Shown here in pieces: positions 43,343-51,294 of a stretch of DNA of 64,000 nt. The notes under the pieces were generated by a model. It searched no databases and was not told the origin of the DNA. It saw only the letters and a program-made list of their open reading frames with translations. Within the stretch, counting starts at the first letter, position 1, and each line of letters begins with the position of its first letter. The DNA comes from Flavipsychrobacter sp. GTDB lineage: Bacteria > Bacteroidota > Bacteroidia > Chitinophagales > Chitinophagaceae. Location of the stretch: NCBI GenBank assembly GCA_024508935.1, contig JANINW010000018.1, positions 191,125 to 255,124 on the forward strand, written 5' to 3'. A program made the translations under genes and the position numbers.

Positions 43343-46300
43343 CTAACGACTTATGACTAAGCGTAGCGTCGCTACTGCATCACCATCATGCAGTTTCAGC
43401 AGGTAGATGCCGGCGGAAAGGTTATTGGTGCTTATGGTCTCGTGCAGTATGCCCTTGGCGGTGTTTGCTTTTTGCTGATGCATGGTTTGTCCTACGGCGT
43501 TGGTTATTTCTATCGTTACTTCTTTATTGGCGATGCCTTTTGCTTCTATCGTAAAGCGACCGTCGTTAGGGTTTGGATATAGTTGTATCGTTGTATGCTT
43601 GTTAATATCCTCTACGCCCGTCAGTATATTCACTGCCATGCAGGCGGTGTCTGATTTTGGTACCGCGCATATATCGCTGCTGGTGAGTATCACGCAGATG
43701 GTATCGTGCTGGCTGAGGTATAATCCCTGTGTACTCCAGGTATCGCCTGTAGCGCCCTGTATCAACTGGTGCCCGCTGCGCAGCCACTGGTATGTAGGAT
43801 TGCTGCCCCCACCGGTACCTGTGGCATGGAAGGTAAGCAGGTTGTATGGGTCTTGTGCACCGCTGGGCCCGCTGATGCTGACAGATGGCGTAGTTACCGG
43901 CAATACCGTCATAGTGATGCTGTTGCTGCTGACAGCACCTGTGCAACTGGTACCGGTGCCCGGTGTCATCCGGCAATAGTATACATCGCCGTTATTAGGT
44001 GTGGTGCTGTAGCTGGTACTGGTAGCACCGCCTATGGGGTTGCTGTTCTTATACCACTGGAAGGCAGGCCCTGTACCTGCGCTGACAGGCACGGCCACCA
44101 GGGTTACACTACCGCCCTGGCAGATAGTATCATTAGGACTTGGATAGATATTGATAGCCGGCCCCTGGTTGATGACCACTACTTCGGTATCACTGCTGCT
44201 GCAATTGCCCAGTGTAGCGGTTACCACATAGCTGCCTGCATTAGCTGTTTGTGCATTGGGTATGGTAGGATTTTGTGCCGATGTATTAAAGCCACCCGGC
44301 CCGGCCCAGCTCCAGGATACACCACCTGTAGTGGTGGTAGCAAACAGGTTCAGTGTTTGGCCGCTGCATATAGGGCTGTTGCCGGTGGCATTGGGTTTTG
44401 CAGGACTTGGGTTCACGGTTACACTTACCGTGTCTTTACGTTTACAACCATTGAGGTTGGCAGTAACATAATAATCACCCGTGGCATTGGTTTGCACATT
44501 GGGTATGGATGCATTTTGTGTAGCAGCCGTAAAGCTATTCGGCCCCGCCCAACTCCATACCACACCCATGCTGCTGTTGCTGCTGCTGAGGTTCAGCGTT
44601 TGGCCGGCGCATACAGGGGTATTGGCAGTGGCTACCGGCGTTGTGGGGTTAGGCCGCACTTTGATGTTTATGCCATTGTCACTGCTGGTATCTGCCGGTG
44701 CCGAAGCAATGATGCGCAGGCGGTAACCCGTACCTGCCGTTACTACAGGCATTATCGTATTGAATGTACCGCCGACACTACCTGTAACTGTGGCTAATGT
44801 AGTAGGGCTGGCAAAGCTGCCGCTGGCGTTACTTAACTGCAAAGTGAAGGTATTACCGCTGCGGAAAGGCCATGTAACGGCATATTTTATATGTATACTA
44901 TCCCCAACACAAAACAGCGTATCCATAAACGGCTGAATGAAATTGACCATGGTGTCCATATCAAACTGTACCAGGAAAGCATCGCCTGGCACATTGCCCC
45001 CGCCCCCGCCGCCAAAACTAGTTTGTGCTGTACCTGGTGTGCTGATGCCATTTGTACTATTGGTATGCGCTGCCATAAAAATTTTATTATTACTACAGGC
45101 AACGCTTTGGTCTTCCCAATATGAGAATCCACCTTCGAGATCAGTGCCACCATAATATGTAGCATAAAGACGGTTACCGGCAGCTGAGAAAACAGACAGT
45201 AACATATCTGCACTGCCGGATGGCAATGTTTTATATGCACCTGGGGTTGCATATCCGGCCGCGGCTTCTATACCCAGCAAGCAGATATTACCACGCACAT
45301 CAATATTGGCAATATTAGCAGAACGATGGTAAGTAGCCCAAACAAGCGTCCCGCTGGTATCCATTTTAATAAGAGCTGATAAAGCAGGTGTAGTTTGGAA
45401 TGCCCCGGTTGTAGCTATGCCGGTAGTGCTGAAAGTACTGGCAGTTAAGTAAAGACTGCCCCGCATGTCATATTTTATGCCCTTTCCATAATCATCTGCT
45501 GTCCCGCCATAATAGGTACCCCATATTCTTTGTCCTGCATTATTGAACTTTGCTATAAAAATATCATTATTGCCTGCATTGCTTGTTTGTTGGGCTCCTG
45601 TACTAGCTATGTTATTAGGGCTTCGCGTTTTCCCAGTTATATAAACATTGCCGTTAAAGTCGGTACATATCCCGCCTCCCCACCCAGCGCCTTCTCCATC
45701 ATTTCCGCCATAATAGGTACCCCATTGCCTAACGCCCCCACTACTGAATTTTGCAATAAAAACATCTTCTACTCCGCCATATACAGATTGGAATGCACCC
45801 GAACTAATCACTGAATTATCATTGCCACAATTGCCTAATATAAATAGTTCATTATTATTGTTGCATACGATACTTGTGGGGGAACTTGAGAAGTTACTAC
45901 TGGACAACTGTCCATAATAGGTAGCCCACTGCCGCGTACCGCTTGCGTCAAAGCAAGCAATAAAACCTGTTAGCCAACCAAATGGATTGGCAGAAGACTG
46001 ATAGGCACCACTGGTGGCTAGCCCAGTAGTACCTAACGAACCGCAGACATATACCATCGTCCCGCCAGCGTTCAATGCGATTCCTTTAAATATATCAGTG
46101 TGTATACCGCCGTAATAGCTAGCCCATATCAGTTGCCCACTGGTATTAAACTTCGCCAACATAGCATCGTTACTATCTGCATAAGTCTGTTGGTAACTGC
46201 CGCTGGTAGCAATATTGTTATTGCTACTAGTATAACCAGCTATATACGAATAACCGGCACTATCAGTTGTCATCCATTGCATTCGGTCTTCTTTAGCGCC

Positions 46301-47161
46301 GCCATAATAGGTACCCCATTTTAGAACGGGGTCAATGATAAAAGCTACCCCATCCCGGCCTTCTATACCCTCCCTGCTCCCTGAAGGGAGAGCTATATTG
46401 TAGGTTAAAATATTGTTGTTGAGTATAAAATTTGACTTTATCTCTTTTTTTGTTTCAGCATCGTAAGTATAAGGTACATTCTCTATAATGCTGCCCATAG
46501 GTGTACTTGCTGTTAATGCACTGTCTTTTAATGCAATAAATGTAGCACCATTGTATTTTACCTTAATATTCCTGTAATCTCCACCCGGGTGTACAATAAA
46601 ATTATACTTGCAACCTTGCGTAACAGCTTCCCCTCCCTGGGAGGGGTTAGGGGAGGCAATCTCCCAATCTATATTCGGGTAAATATTTTTATAAGTGATC
46701 TTCTTGTAGCTATAGGCAGTAATGGCATCTTCACGGTTGGGCACATAATAGTTCTCATAATCGAGTTGCCTGTCTTCCGTTACCAATTCTGCATTTTTAT
46801 TGGCACCAATTAGTACCACATCCATACGGTAGGTATTCCATATAGCAGGCTCACTGTTTAATTCGCCCCTCGTACCATCCGTTATTTTTTCATTTTTACT
46901 TTTTTCTTTTTTATTTGATTGATACCATTGATAATGTATTTGCCCGTCACCCACAAACATCGTCATACCATTGCTTTGCAGTTTAAAATCTATATCTGGA
47001 CGGGGCTTATGATACTGGTCTGTTACCTGGCCTTTGTTCTCTGTAAAAGCAGCGTGTTTACTGAAATTGCCGGCCGTAGACAAGGGTTTTGCAAAACCAT
47101 TTAAACTTGAAAGAACATAAAAAGCAATGGTTGCGCCGCAGTACAGTAGCGTGTGTTTCAT
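43343..47161 (-). CDS. Giant secreted SBBP-propeller / Ig-like protein with T9SS sorting domain
   Basis: About 1272 residues from ATG 47161 (signal MKHTLLYCGATIAFYVLSSL); the 23 extra residues from an upstream start are not part of it. Domains in order are a DUF7948-type N-terminal domain (AAFTENKGQVTDQYHKPRPD to about 290), SBBP repeats of a beta-propeller (WGTYYGG, WASYYGG, WATYYGG units, about 295-740), an extracellular Ig-like stretch with proline-rich linkers (about 760-1180, repeats of NPTIPNAQTANAGSYVVTA type), and a type A T9SS sorting domain (IQLYPNPNDGRFTIEAKG). It should be a large surface protein or adhesin. Two short palindromic segments appear to be inserted in frame near the N-terminus (see repeats at 46343 and 46610). 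Confidence 0.93.
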   Translation of the reverse strand: MKHTLLYCGATIAFYVLSSLNGFAKPLSTAGNFSKHAAFTENKGQVTDQYHKPRPDIDFKLQSNGMTMFVGDGQIHYQWYQSNKKEKSKNEKITDGTRGELNSEPAIWNTYRMDVVLIGANKNAELVTEDRQLDYENYYVPNREDAITAYSYKKITYKNIYPNIDWEIASPNPSQGGEAVTQGCKYNFIVHPGGDYRNIKVKYNGATFIALKDSALTASTPMGSIIENVPYTYDAETKKEIKSNFILNNNILTYNIALPSGSREGIEGRDGVAFIIDPVLKWGTYYGGAKEDRMQWMTTDSAGYSYIAGYTSSNNNIATSGSYQQTYADSNDAMLAKFNTSGQLIWASYYGGIHTDIFKGIALNAGGTMVYVCGSLGTTGLATSGAYQSSANPFGWLTGFIACFDASGTRQWATYYGQLSSSNFSSSPTSIVCNNNNELFILGNCGNDNSVISSGAFQSVYGGVEDVFIAKFSSGGVRQWGTYYGGNDGEGAGWGGGICTDFNGNVYITGKTRSPNNIASTGAQQTSNAGNNDIFIAKFNNAGQRIWGTYYGGTADDYGKGIKYDMRGSLYLTASTFSTTGIATTGAFQTTPALSALIKMDTSGTLVWATYHRSANIANIDVRGNICLLGIEAAAGYATPGAYKTLPSGSADMLLSVFSAAGNRLYATYYGGTDLEGGFSYWEDQSVACSNNKIFMAAHTNSTNGISTPGTAQTSFGGGGGGNVPGDAFLVQFDMDTMVNFIQPFMDTLFCVGDSIHIKYAVTWPFRSGNTFTLQLSNASGSFASPTTLATVTGSVGGTFNTIMPVVTAGTGYRLRIIASAPADTSSDNGINIKVRPNPTTPVATANTPVCAGQTLNLSSSNSSMGVVWSWAGPNSFTAATQNASIPNVQTNATGDYYVTANLNGCKRKDTVSVTVNPSPAKPNATGNSPICSGQTLNLFATTTTGGVSWSWAGPGGFNTSAQNPTIPNAQTANAGSYVVTATLGNCSSSDTEVVVINQGPAINIYPSPNDTICQGGSVTLVAVPVSAGTGPAFQWYKNSNPIGGATSTSYSTTPNNGDVYYCRMTPGTGTSCTGAVSSNSITMTVLPVTTPSVSISGPSGAQDPYNLLTFHATGTGGGSNPTYQWLRSGHQLIQGATGDTWSTQGLYLSQHDTICVILTSSDICAVPKSDTACMAVNILTGVEDINKHTTIQLYPNPNDGRFTIEAKGIANKEVTIEITNAVGQTMHQQKANTAKGILHETISTNNLSAGIYLLKLHDGDAVATLRLVISR
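46343..46395. repeat. Palindromic insertion in coding sequence, flanked by AGCTA
   Basis: The direct repeat AGCTA (46343-46347 and 46391-46395) brackets a GC-rich segment with arms CTCCCTG...AGGGAG. One repeat copy plus the segment is 48 bp, exactly 16 codons, so the reading frame is kept. On the minus strand it encodes ALPSGSREGIEGRDGV, a Gly/Arg-rich run out of character for the surrounding domain. Confidence 0.55.
46610..46659. repeat. Second palindromic insertion in the same gene, flanked by GCAA
   Basis: CCCCTCCC / GGGAGGGG (46630-46644) and a following TTAGGGGAGG lie between two GCAA tetramers. On the minus strand this encodes ASPNPSQGGEAVTQG, interrupting an otherwise typical IDWEI...KYNFIVHPGGD stretch. 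Composition and structure resemble the insertion at 46343 and the palindrome after dnaN. Confidence 0.5.
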
Positions 47162-47233
47162 AAGGCAGGTGATGTAGTATAATAAATATACTAATTTATT
47201 TTGTAGCTGCCGTACGATGACTTCAAACAAAAA

Positions 47234-47255
47234 AAGGTGGCCAATTGGCCACCTT
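47234..47255 (-). terminator. Perfect-palindrome terminator after the flavin reductase gene
   Basis: AAGGTGGCCAA / TTGGCCACCTT (47234-47255) is a perfect 22-bp palindrome followed on the minus strand by a T7 run. It lies just after the stop at 47276 and separates the flavin reductase from the SBBP gene. Confidence 0.85.
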
Positions 47256-47275
47256 CAAAATGTATAAGGTACCAG

Positions 47276-48157
47276 TTATTCGCCCGATAATAAAACCTGC
47301 CAGGCCTTGTCTACCTCACCGGTTTCCAGCAATTCTTTAGCATAGGTATGCAGCGCATGGATCTTTCCGTGCTCATCATTCGCGTATTCGCGCACTATAT
47401 GCAGTAGGCGATCGTCGTACAATACCTCGTCTACTACCGGCAGCGAGGTTACATTGCCCAATACGCCCAGGTTGTTACCAGACAGTACGGTGCTGTTGCG
47501 GATATTTTCAGGCAGCGCATCTATACCTATACCCAGTTGTGCGTTAGGTTTAGGTACTTCAAATACTGCATTGCCTGAAGCGCGGCAGTAATAGTCGGCA
47601 CCCATACGGGCCACCAGGTCTATTTTTTGCGGGTCTATCTTGCCATGTTCGTCCAGCACATTATCATCTATATGCATGCATACCACCTCGCATATCACCA
47701 GGTTGCCGGCACCACCTTCATGGCCCGTTTCTATTATCTGTTTCACTTTGCATTCCATTTGCACCGGCGATTCTTTTACACGGAATGGCTTCACCATTTC
47801 TGAAGCCAGTGGTGTGAAACCTGCTTTCGCAAATTCGTTTACACCCTTTGGATATTCGCAGCTGGCAAGGCTGGTTTGCTGTACCATAGCATAGCTCACT
47901 ACGTTAATCACTACTTCCTTATTCAATTGTACGTTTTCCAGTGTATGCTTGATGGTATTATCCCTTACCCGGCGGGCAGGAGAAAATATAAGCGTAGCGG
48001 GATTGCTGCCGAAAACATTGAAGAAGCTAAAGGGCGAAAGATTAGGATTGCCGTTCTCGTCGATAGTACTTGCAAAACATATAGGGCGGGGTGCTACCGA
48101 GCCCAATAGATAGGCATGTAGTAACGAGGTTTTAATTTCACCGGGAACAATTCTCAT
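47276..48157 (-). CDS. Flavin reductase-like FMN-binding protein
   Basis: About 293 residues from ATG 48157 (MRIVPGEIKTSLLHAYLLGS). Upstream in-frame codons run through a terminator hairpin and the candidate small RNA, so they are not coding. The flavin reductase-like split-barrel domain (about 1-210) shows GSVAPRPICFASTIDENGNP, LSPFSFFNVFGSNPATLIFS and VVNVVSYAMVQQ-type motifs, as in the DIM6/NTAB family. The C-terminal 80 residues are helical and may form a family-specific extension. It probably binds FMN in the cytosol; the reaction is unknown. A TATTTTTG -7 element (48163-48170) ends only 5 bp before the ATG, which would give a leaderless transcript. Confidence 0.88.
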   Translation of the reverse strand: MRIVPGEIKTSLLHAYLLGSVAPRPICFASTIDENGNPNLSPFSFFNVFGSNPATLIFSPARRVRDNTIKHTLENVQLNKEVVINVVSYAMVQQTSLASCEYPKGVNEFAKAGFTPLASEMVKPFRVKESPVQMECKVKQIIETGHEGGAGNLVICEVVCMHIDDNVLDEHGKIDPQKIDLVARMGADYYCRASGNAVFEVPKPNAQLGIGIDALPENIRNSTVLSGNNLGVLGNVTSLPVVDEVLYDDRLLHIVREYANDEHGKIHALHTYAKELLETGEVDKAWQVLLSGE

Positions 48158-48186
48158 AGCTGCAAAAATAACGGTGCAGGAGGCAT

Positions 48187-48285
48187 AAAAAAAATCGCAG
48201 CGTATTGAATAATACGCCGCGATTTGCCGTTTACCTATGTTTACTCCTATGCTCTTAAATTTTAGTTTAAGATGCTGATGTAAAA
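48187..48285 (-). ncRNA. Candidate small RNA, element B (related to element A)
   Basis: The minus strand carries CATCAGCAT (48272-48280), a stem TCTTAAA/TTTAAGA, then TTAAGAGCATAG (48247-48258), and ends in a strong terminator at 48187-48225: a 15-bp stem with one mismatch, loop ATTC, and T8. Blocks, order and spacing match element A at 29806-29904. The -7 region upstream is only a partial match (ATTCTTTG), so the 5' end is uncertain. It lies between the DUF-type membrane gene and the flavin reductase gene. Nothing else was recognised in 48226-48390. Confidence 0.4.
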
Positions 48286-48389
48286 GTAGTGCTCCCTTTT
48301 TTACCAAAGAATTGAATGTGGACGAAACGGGAAGAATGACAGACGAATAAGGAATATGGCAAAAAGGCATATATCATCAGGCCTAAAAG

Positions 48390-48416
48390 CAAAGCCCCGC
48401 AATACTTGCGGGGCTA
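48390..48416 (-). terminator. Intrinsic terminator after the four-helix membrane protein gene
   Basis: Stem AGCCCCGC (48393-48400) / GCGGGGCT (48408-48415), loop AATACTT; it lies about 50 bp after the stop at 48463 on the minus strand. Confidence 0.7.
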
Positions 48417-48462
48417 AATATCTAAATCAAATACAATAACAAAAAAATATATTTATGGTGTT

Positions 48463-49776
48463 TTAGTCAACTGATTCATATTTTCTAACATATAACTCCA
48501 GGCCGGGTTTGTCCACTGTAACATAGGCAGTACGCTCGCCAAACAGGTTGACAATATGGTCGTCTTTCAGTTTTTGCGATAAGGTGGCCCTGGCTATATA
48601 GATGCCCGGTTTTACATCTGTGGCTATGAATGTAGTCGAAGATTTATCGTCAGCACGCCTTGCGGGAATAATATCCCTGCCATTTACATTGTGCAGGGTA
48701 ACGATGGCTTTATTGAAGCCCAGCTTTTCCAGTGCATCCTTTTCATCTTCTCCCATACCGCTCAGGTCCAGCTTCAGGTCTATATCCACTTCTTTTATGT
48801 CTTTATCGTCAACCGGTTTTGCAGGTGCTGCTACGGTAGTTTCAGGTAAAGGCTGCGTACCGGTATTTTCAACGCTGACAACAGTTGCCTGTGGCGTTAT
48901 GGGTTGAGGCTGCCCGGCATAATACGGATTGAAAGTATCGGGCCTGAGGCTGGCAGAAGGCAGTAATACCTGTTTCAGCCTGTCGAGGAAATTCATAACC
49001 CGGCCTGAATAAAAGCCGACAATGAAGGCAAACACTATAACGCCTTCTGTTGCATCAATATTCAGGGTAGTATCATCTTTGATATAGCTATAAGCCAGTA
49101 CAATTACTATGGCAGAAAACGGTGCATAGAACATTTTAGCCACCTGGTAAATGATCTCTTTGGAATGGAAGCCATATGGGCCCGGCCTGCGCAATACACT
49201 GCCAATAGAGAATAATATGCTGCAAAGCACGCCGATAGTTACCCAAAAAACGATCTCGAGATATACTAATGGGCCGGTAAGCCAGAAATAGGAGCCTACT
49301 TTTATTTTATAGTCTACCAGGAACAGGCTTACATCCTGTGGACCAAATGTGCTGATGTATTTTTTTATTTCCTCCAGTTCGCCCGATGATACTCGATTGT
49401 CATATTCTTTGCTGATGTAGAGCAGGGCCTTATCTGTACGGCAGCTGATATCGCAACTGTTATCTGCATCGGTACTTAGTTCGGTAGTGTTAGCTATCTC
49501 ATTTCCAGCGCTGTCCGGCAGGGCACTATTGCGTACCGGTACTGTTATGCGTGATGCAAGAGGTATGTGCGGATTGAGTATCTTATTGATTTGCCTTACC
49601 TGGGCAGGTGTAAATTTTGCGTATTCGCTACCTGAAAAACCATATTGGGAGTGAGCCAGGAGATAAATTCCTGTCCAGCAGATAAGCAGAACGATCAGAA
49701 AGGTGAACCATTTTCGCGCTGTCCAGTACTCGGCGTCCAGCAGCTTCCACGTCCCTTTCGCAGGTGAGGTAGTCAT
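48463..49776 (-). CDS. Four-helix membrane protein with C-terminal Ig/regulatory domain
   Basis: No known family is recognised for this 437-residue protein. It has helix 1 near 23-40, an extracytoplasmic loop with paired cysteines (DNSCDISCRTD, about 106-116) to about 165, then helices near 168-192, 215-235 and 245-262. A Pro/Thr/Gln-rich linker (about 275-325) leads to a C-terminal beta-rich domain (VTLHNVNGRDIIPARRAD, FIATDVKPGIYIARATL) resembling carboxypeptidase-regulatory or Ig-like folds. A perfect inverted repeat lies 14 bp upstream of the start. It is monocistronic between the ketosynthase region and the small-RNA candidate; its role is unknown. Confidence 0.75.
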   Translation of the reverse strand: MTTSPAKGTWKLLDAEYWTARKWFTFLIVLLICWTGIYLLAHSQYGFSGSEYAKFTPAQVRQINKILNPHIPLASRITVPVRNSALPDSAGNEIANTTELSTDADNSCDISCRTDKALLYISKEYDNRVSSGELEEIKKYISTFGPQDVSLFLVDYKIKVGSYFWLTGPLVYLEIVFWVTIGVLCSILFSIGSVLRRPGPYGFHSKEIIYQVAKMFYAPFSAIVIVLAYSYIKDDTTLNIDATEGVIVFAFIVGFYSGRVMNFLDRLKQVLLPSASLRPDTFNPYYAGQPQPITPQATVVSVENTGTQPLPETTVAAPAKPVDDKDIKEVDIDLKLDLSGMGEDEKDALEKLGFNKAIVTLHNVNGRDIIPARRADDKSSTTFIATDVKPGIYIARATLSQKLKDDHIVNLFGERTAYVTVDKPGLELYVRKYESVD

Positions 49777-49790
49777 TTATATCTTTTTAA

Positions 49791-49817
49791 GAGATTAATC
49801 AGTTTATCATTAATCTC
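49791..49817. promoter_or_regulatory. 9-bp perfect inverted repeat just upstream of a start codon
   Basis: GAGATTAAT (49791-49799) and ATTAATCTC (49809-49817), 9-nt spacer, lie 14 bp from the ATG of the membrane protein gene on the minus strand. It can be an operator or a leader hairpin affecting translation. Confidence 0.45.
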
Positions 49818-49948
49818 CTATTCTCTATATGCGAAAGGTCACGGTTTTCACCGAAACAAATGTGAAATTAGGGTATTATAGGAAATATACAAATTCTATC
49901 TATTGGTTAACTAATTATTTACATCTATAACCAAATGTAATAGAATGA

Positions 49949-51166
49949 TTATGCCCATTTTTTAATCACTAAAGATGAATTAGTGCCACCAAAACCAAAG
50001 GAATTGGACAGGAACAGGTCGAAATCTTTTTTAAGGGTAGCGGGGATGATATTGATCTTGGCAGAATGTTCATCCGGGTTTTCAAAATTGATATTGGGCG
50101 CTATAAAGCTGTTTTGCATCATCAGCATAGAATATACTACCTCGCTGGCACCGGCCATCCAGCACTCGTGCCCGGTCATAGACTTGGTAGAACTTACCGG
50201 CACATTACCGCCAAACACTTCAAAAATAGCTTCTGCCTCACTACCATCCCCGGCAGGTGTAGAAGTAGCATGGGCATTGATATATTGAATATCTGCCGCA
50301 TTTACACCCGCATCTTTCAGCGAACGGCCTATAGAACGGACCTGTCCTTCTACACTTGGGTTGGATATATGCTGCCCGTTGGAAGAGAAACCGTAACCTA
50401 ACACCTCGGCTAATATAGTAGCACCTCTTGCTTGTGCTGATTCAAGGCTCTCCAGGATAACCGTTGCCGCACCTCCGCCTGGTACCAGGCCATCCCGGTC
50501 GCGGTCGAAAGGGCGGGAAGCGCGGGTAGGTTCATCCTCGCGGGTAGAAAATGTGCCTAATGCGTCAAAATTAGGCATGGAATAAATATTCACTTCCTGT
50601 GCGCCACCGCATATAACACGGTCTTGCAGGCCTTGCTTTATAAAAAGATATCCCAATCCTATAGAGTGTGAGCCACTGGCACATGCCGCGCTGATAGAGA
50701 AATTGATACCTCTCAGTTTAAATATGGTAGCCAGGTTCATGGTAACGGTAGAGTTGAGCACCTGGAATACCGAGCCGGAGCCCACCATCATGGTATCTTT
50801 CTTCTCCCTTATCAGGTCTATTGCTTCTATTACAGGCTGGGCACAGCTATCATTTCCATATACAATGCCGGTCTCATGCTGCTCAAAATATTCAGTACTC
50901 ATGCCTGCCTGCGCCATGGCCTCAATAGTAGCCATATACGCAAATTCTGCATGCTCAGGCATCATGATGCGTGAGCGCCTGTCCAATAGGCCCTTTAATT
51001 GCGGCCTTTCCACAAATCCCGTTAGTCCGGAGCGGTAACCCATTTCCTTGCGCTTAGGGTCAAGGATAATACCTGACTTCCCTTCAAACAGGGATTTTAT
51101 CACCTCTTCTTTATTCTTTCCCAGCGAAGAATATATACCTAACCCTGTAATAACAACACGGCTCAT
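49949..51166 (-). CDS. Beta-ketoacyl-ACP synthase (FabF-like, flexirubin-type)
   Basis: This 405-residue condensing enzyme has a complete active site: C162 in SAACASGSH, H299 in NAHATSTPAGD, K328 and H333 in STKSMTGHECWMAGA, and the C-terminal FGFGGTNSSLV. It elongates acyl-ACP with malonyl-ACP. It is probably not the housekeeping FabF, because no acyl carrier protein gene is adjacent and the tyrosine ammonia-lyase/FabG pair, typical of flexirubin or aryl polyene clusters, lies 2.5 kb away on the same strand. A LamG/T9SS gene and two terminators separate them, so they are not one transcript. Its pathway is inferred. Confidence 0.9.
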   Translation of the reverse strand: MSRVVITGLGIYSSLGKNKEEVIKSLFEGKSGIILDPKRKEMGYRSGLTGFVERPQLKGLLDRRSRIMMPEHAEFAYMATIEAMAQAGMSTEYFEQHETGIVYGNDSCAQPVIEAIDLIREKKDTMMVGSGSVFQVLNSTVTMNLATIFKLRGINFSISAACASGSHSIGLGYLFIKQGLQDRVICGGAQEVNIYSMPNFDALGTFSTREDEPTRASRPFDRDRDGLVPGGGAATVILESLESAQARGATILAEVLGYGFSSNGQHISNPSVEGQVRSIGRSLKDAGVNAADIQYINAHATSTPAGDGSEAEAIFEVFGGNVPVSSTKSMTGHECWMAGASEVVYSMLMMQNSFIAPNINFENPDEHSAKINIIPATLKKDFDLFLSNSFGFGGTNSSLVIKKWA

Positions 51167-51247
51167 CGTTTCAGTTCTTATTTATACTGCAAATTAATTT
51201 AAAAACCACGGATTGTGGCATACCCGGCCTGCTAAGAAAGCACTAAT

Positions 51248-51280
51248 AAAAATGGGCAGATTATAGTTCTGCCCATTTTT
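51248..51280. terminator. Terminator between the LamG and ketosynthase genes
   Basis: Perfect 13-bp stem AAAAATGGGCAGA / TCTGCCCATTTTT (51248-51260 / 51268-51280), just after the LamG gene stop on the minus strand. Confidence 0.85.
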
Positions 51281-51294
51281 GCTAATAAAGATCT

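Noticed and set aside
43769-44797. 342-residue plus-strand frame opposite the SBBP gene
   Set aside because: The Cys/Arg/Gly-rich translation is the antisense of a GC-rich T9SS coding region, with no signal or motif of its own.
48158-48370. N-terminal extension of the flavin reductase
   Set aside because: The extra 71 codons run through a terminator hairpin and the small-RNA candidate; the conserved domain starts at ATG 48157.
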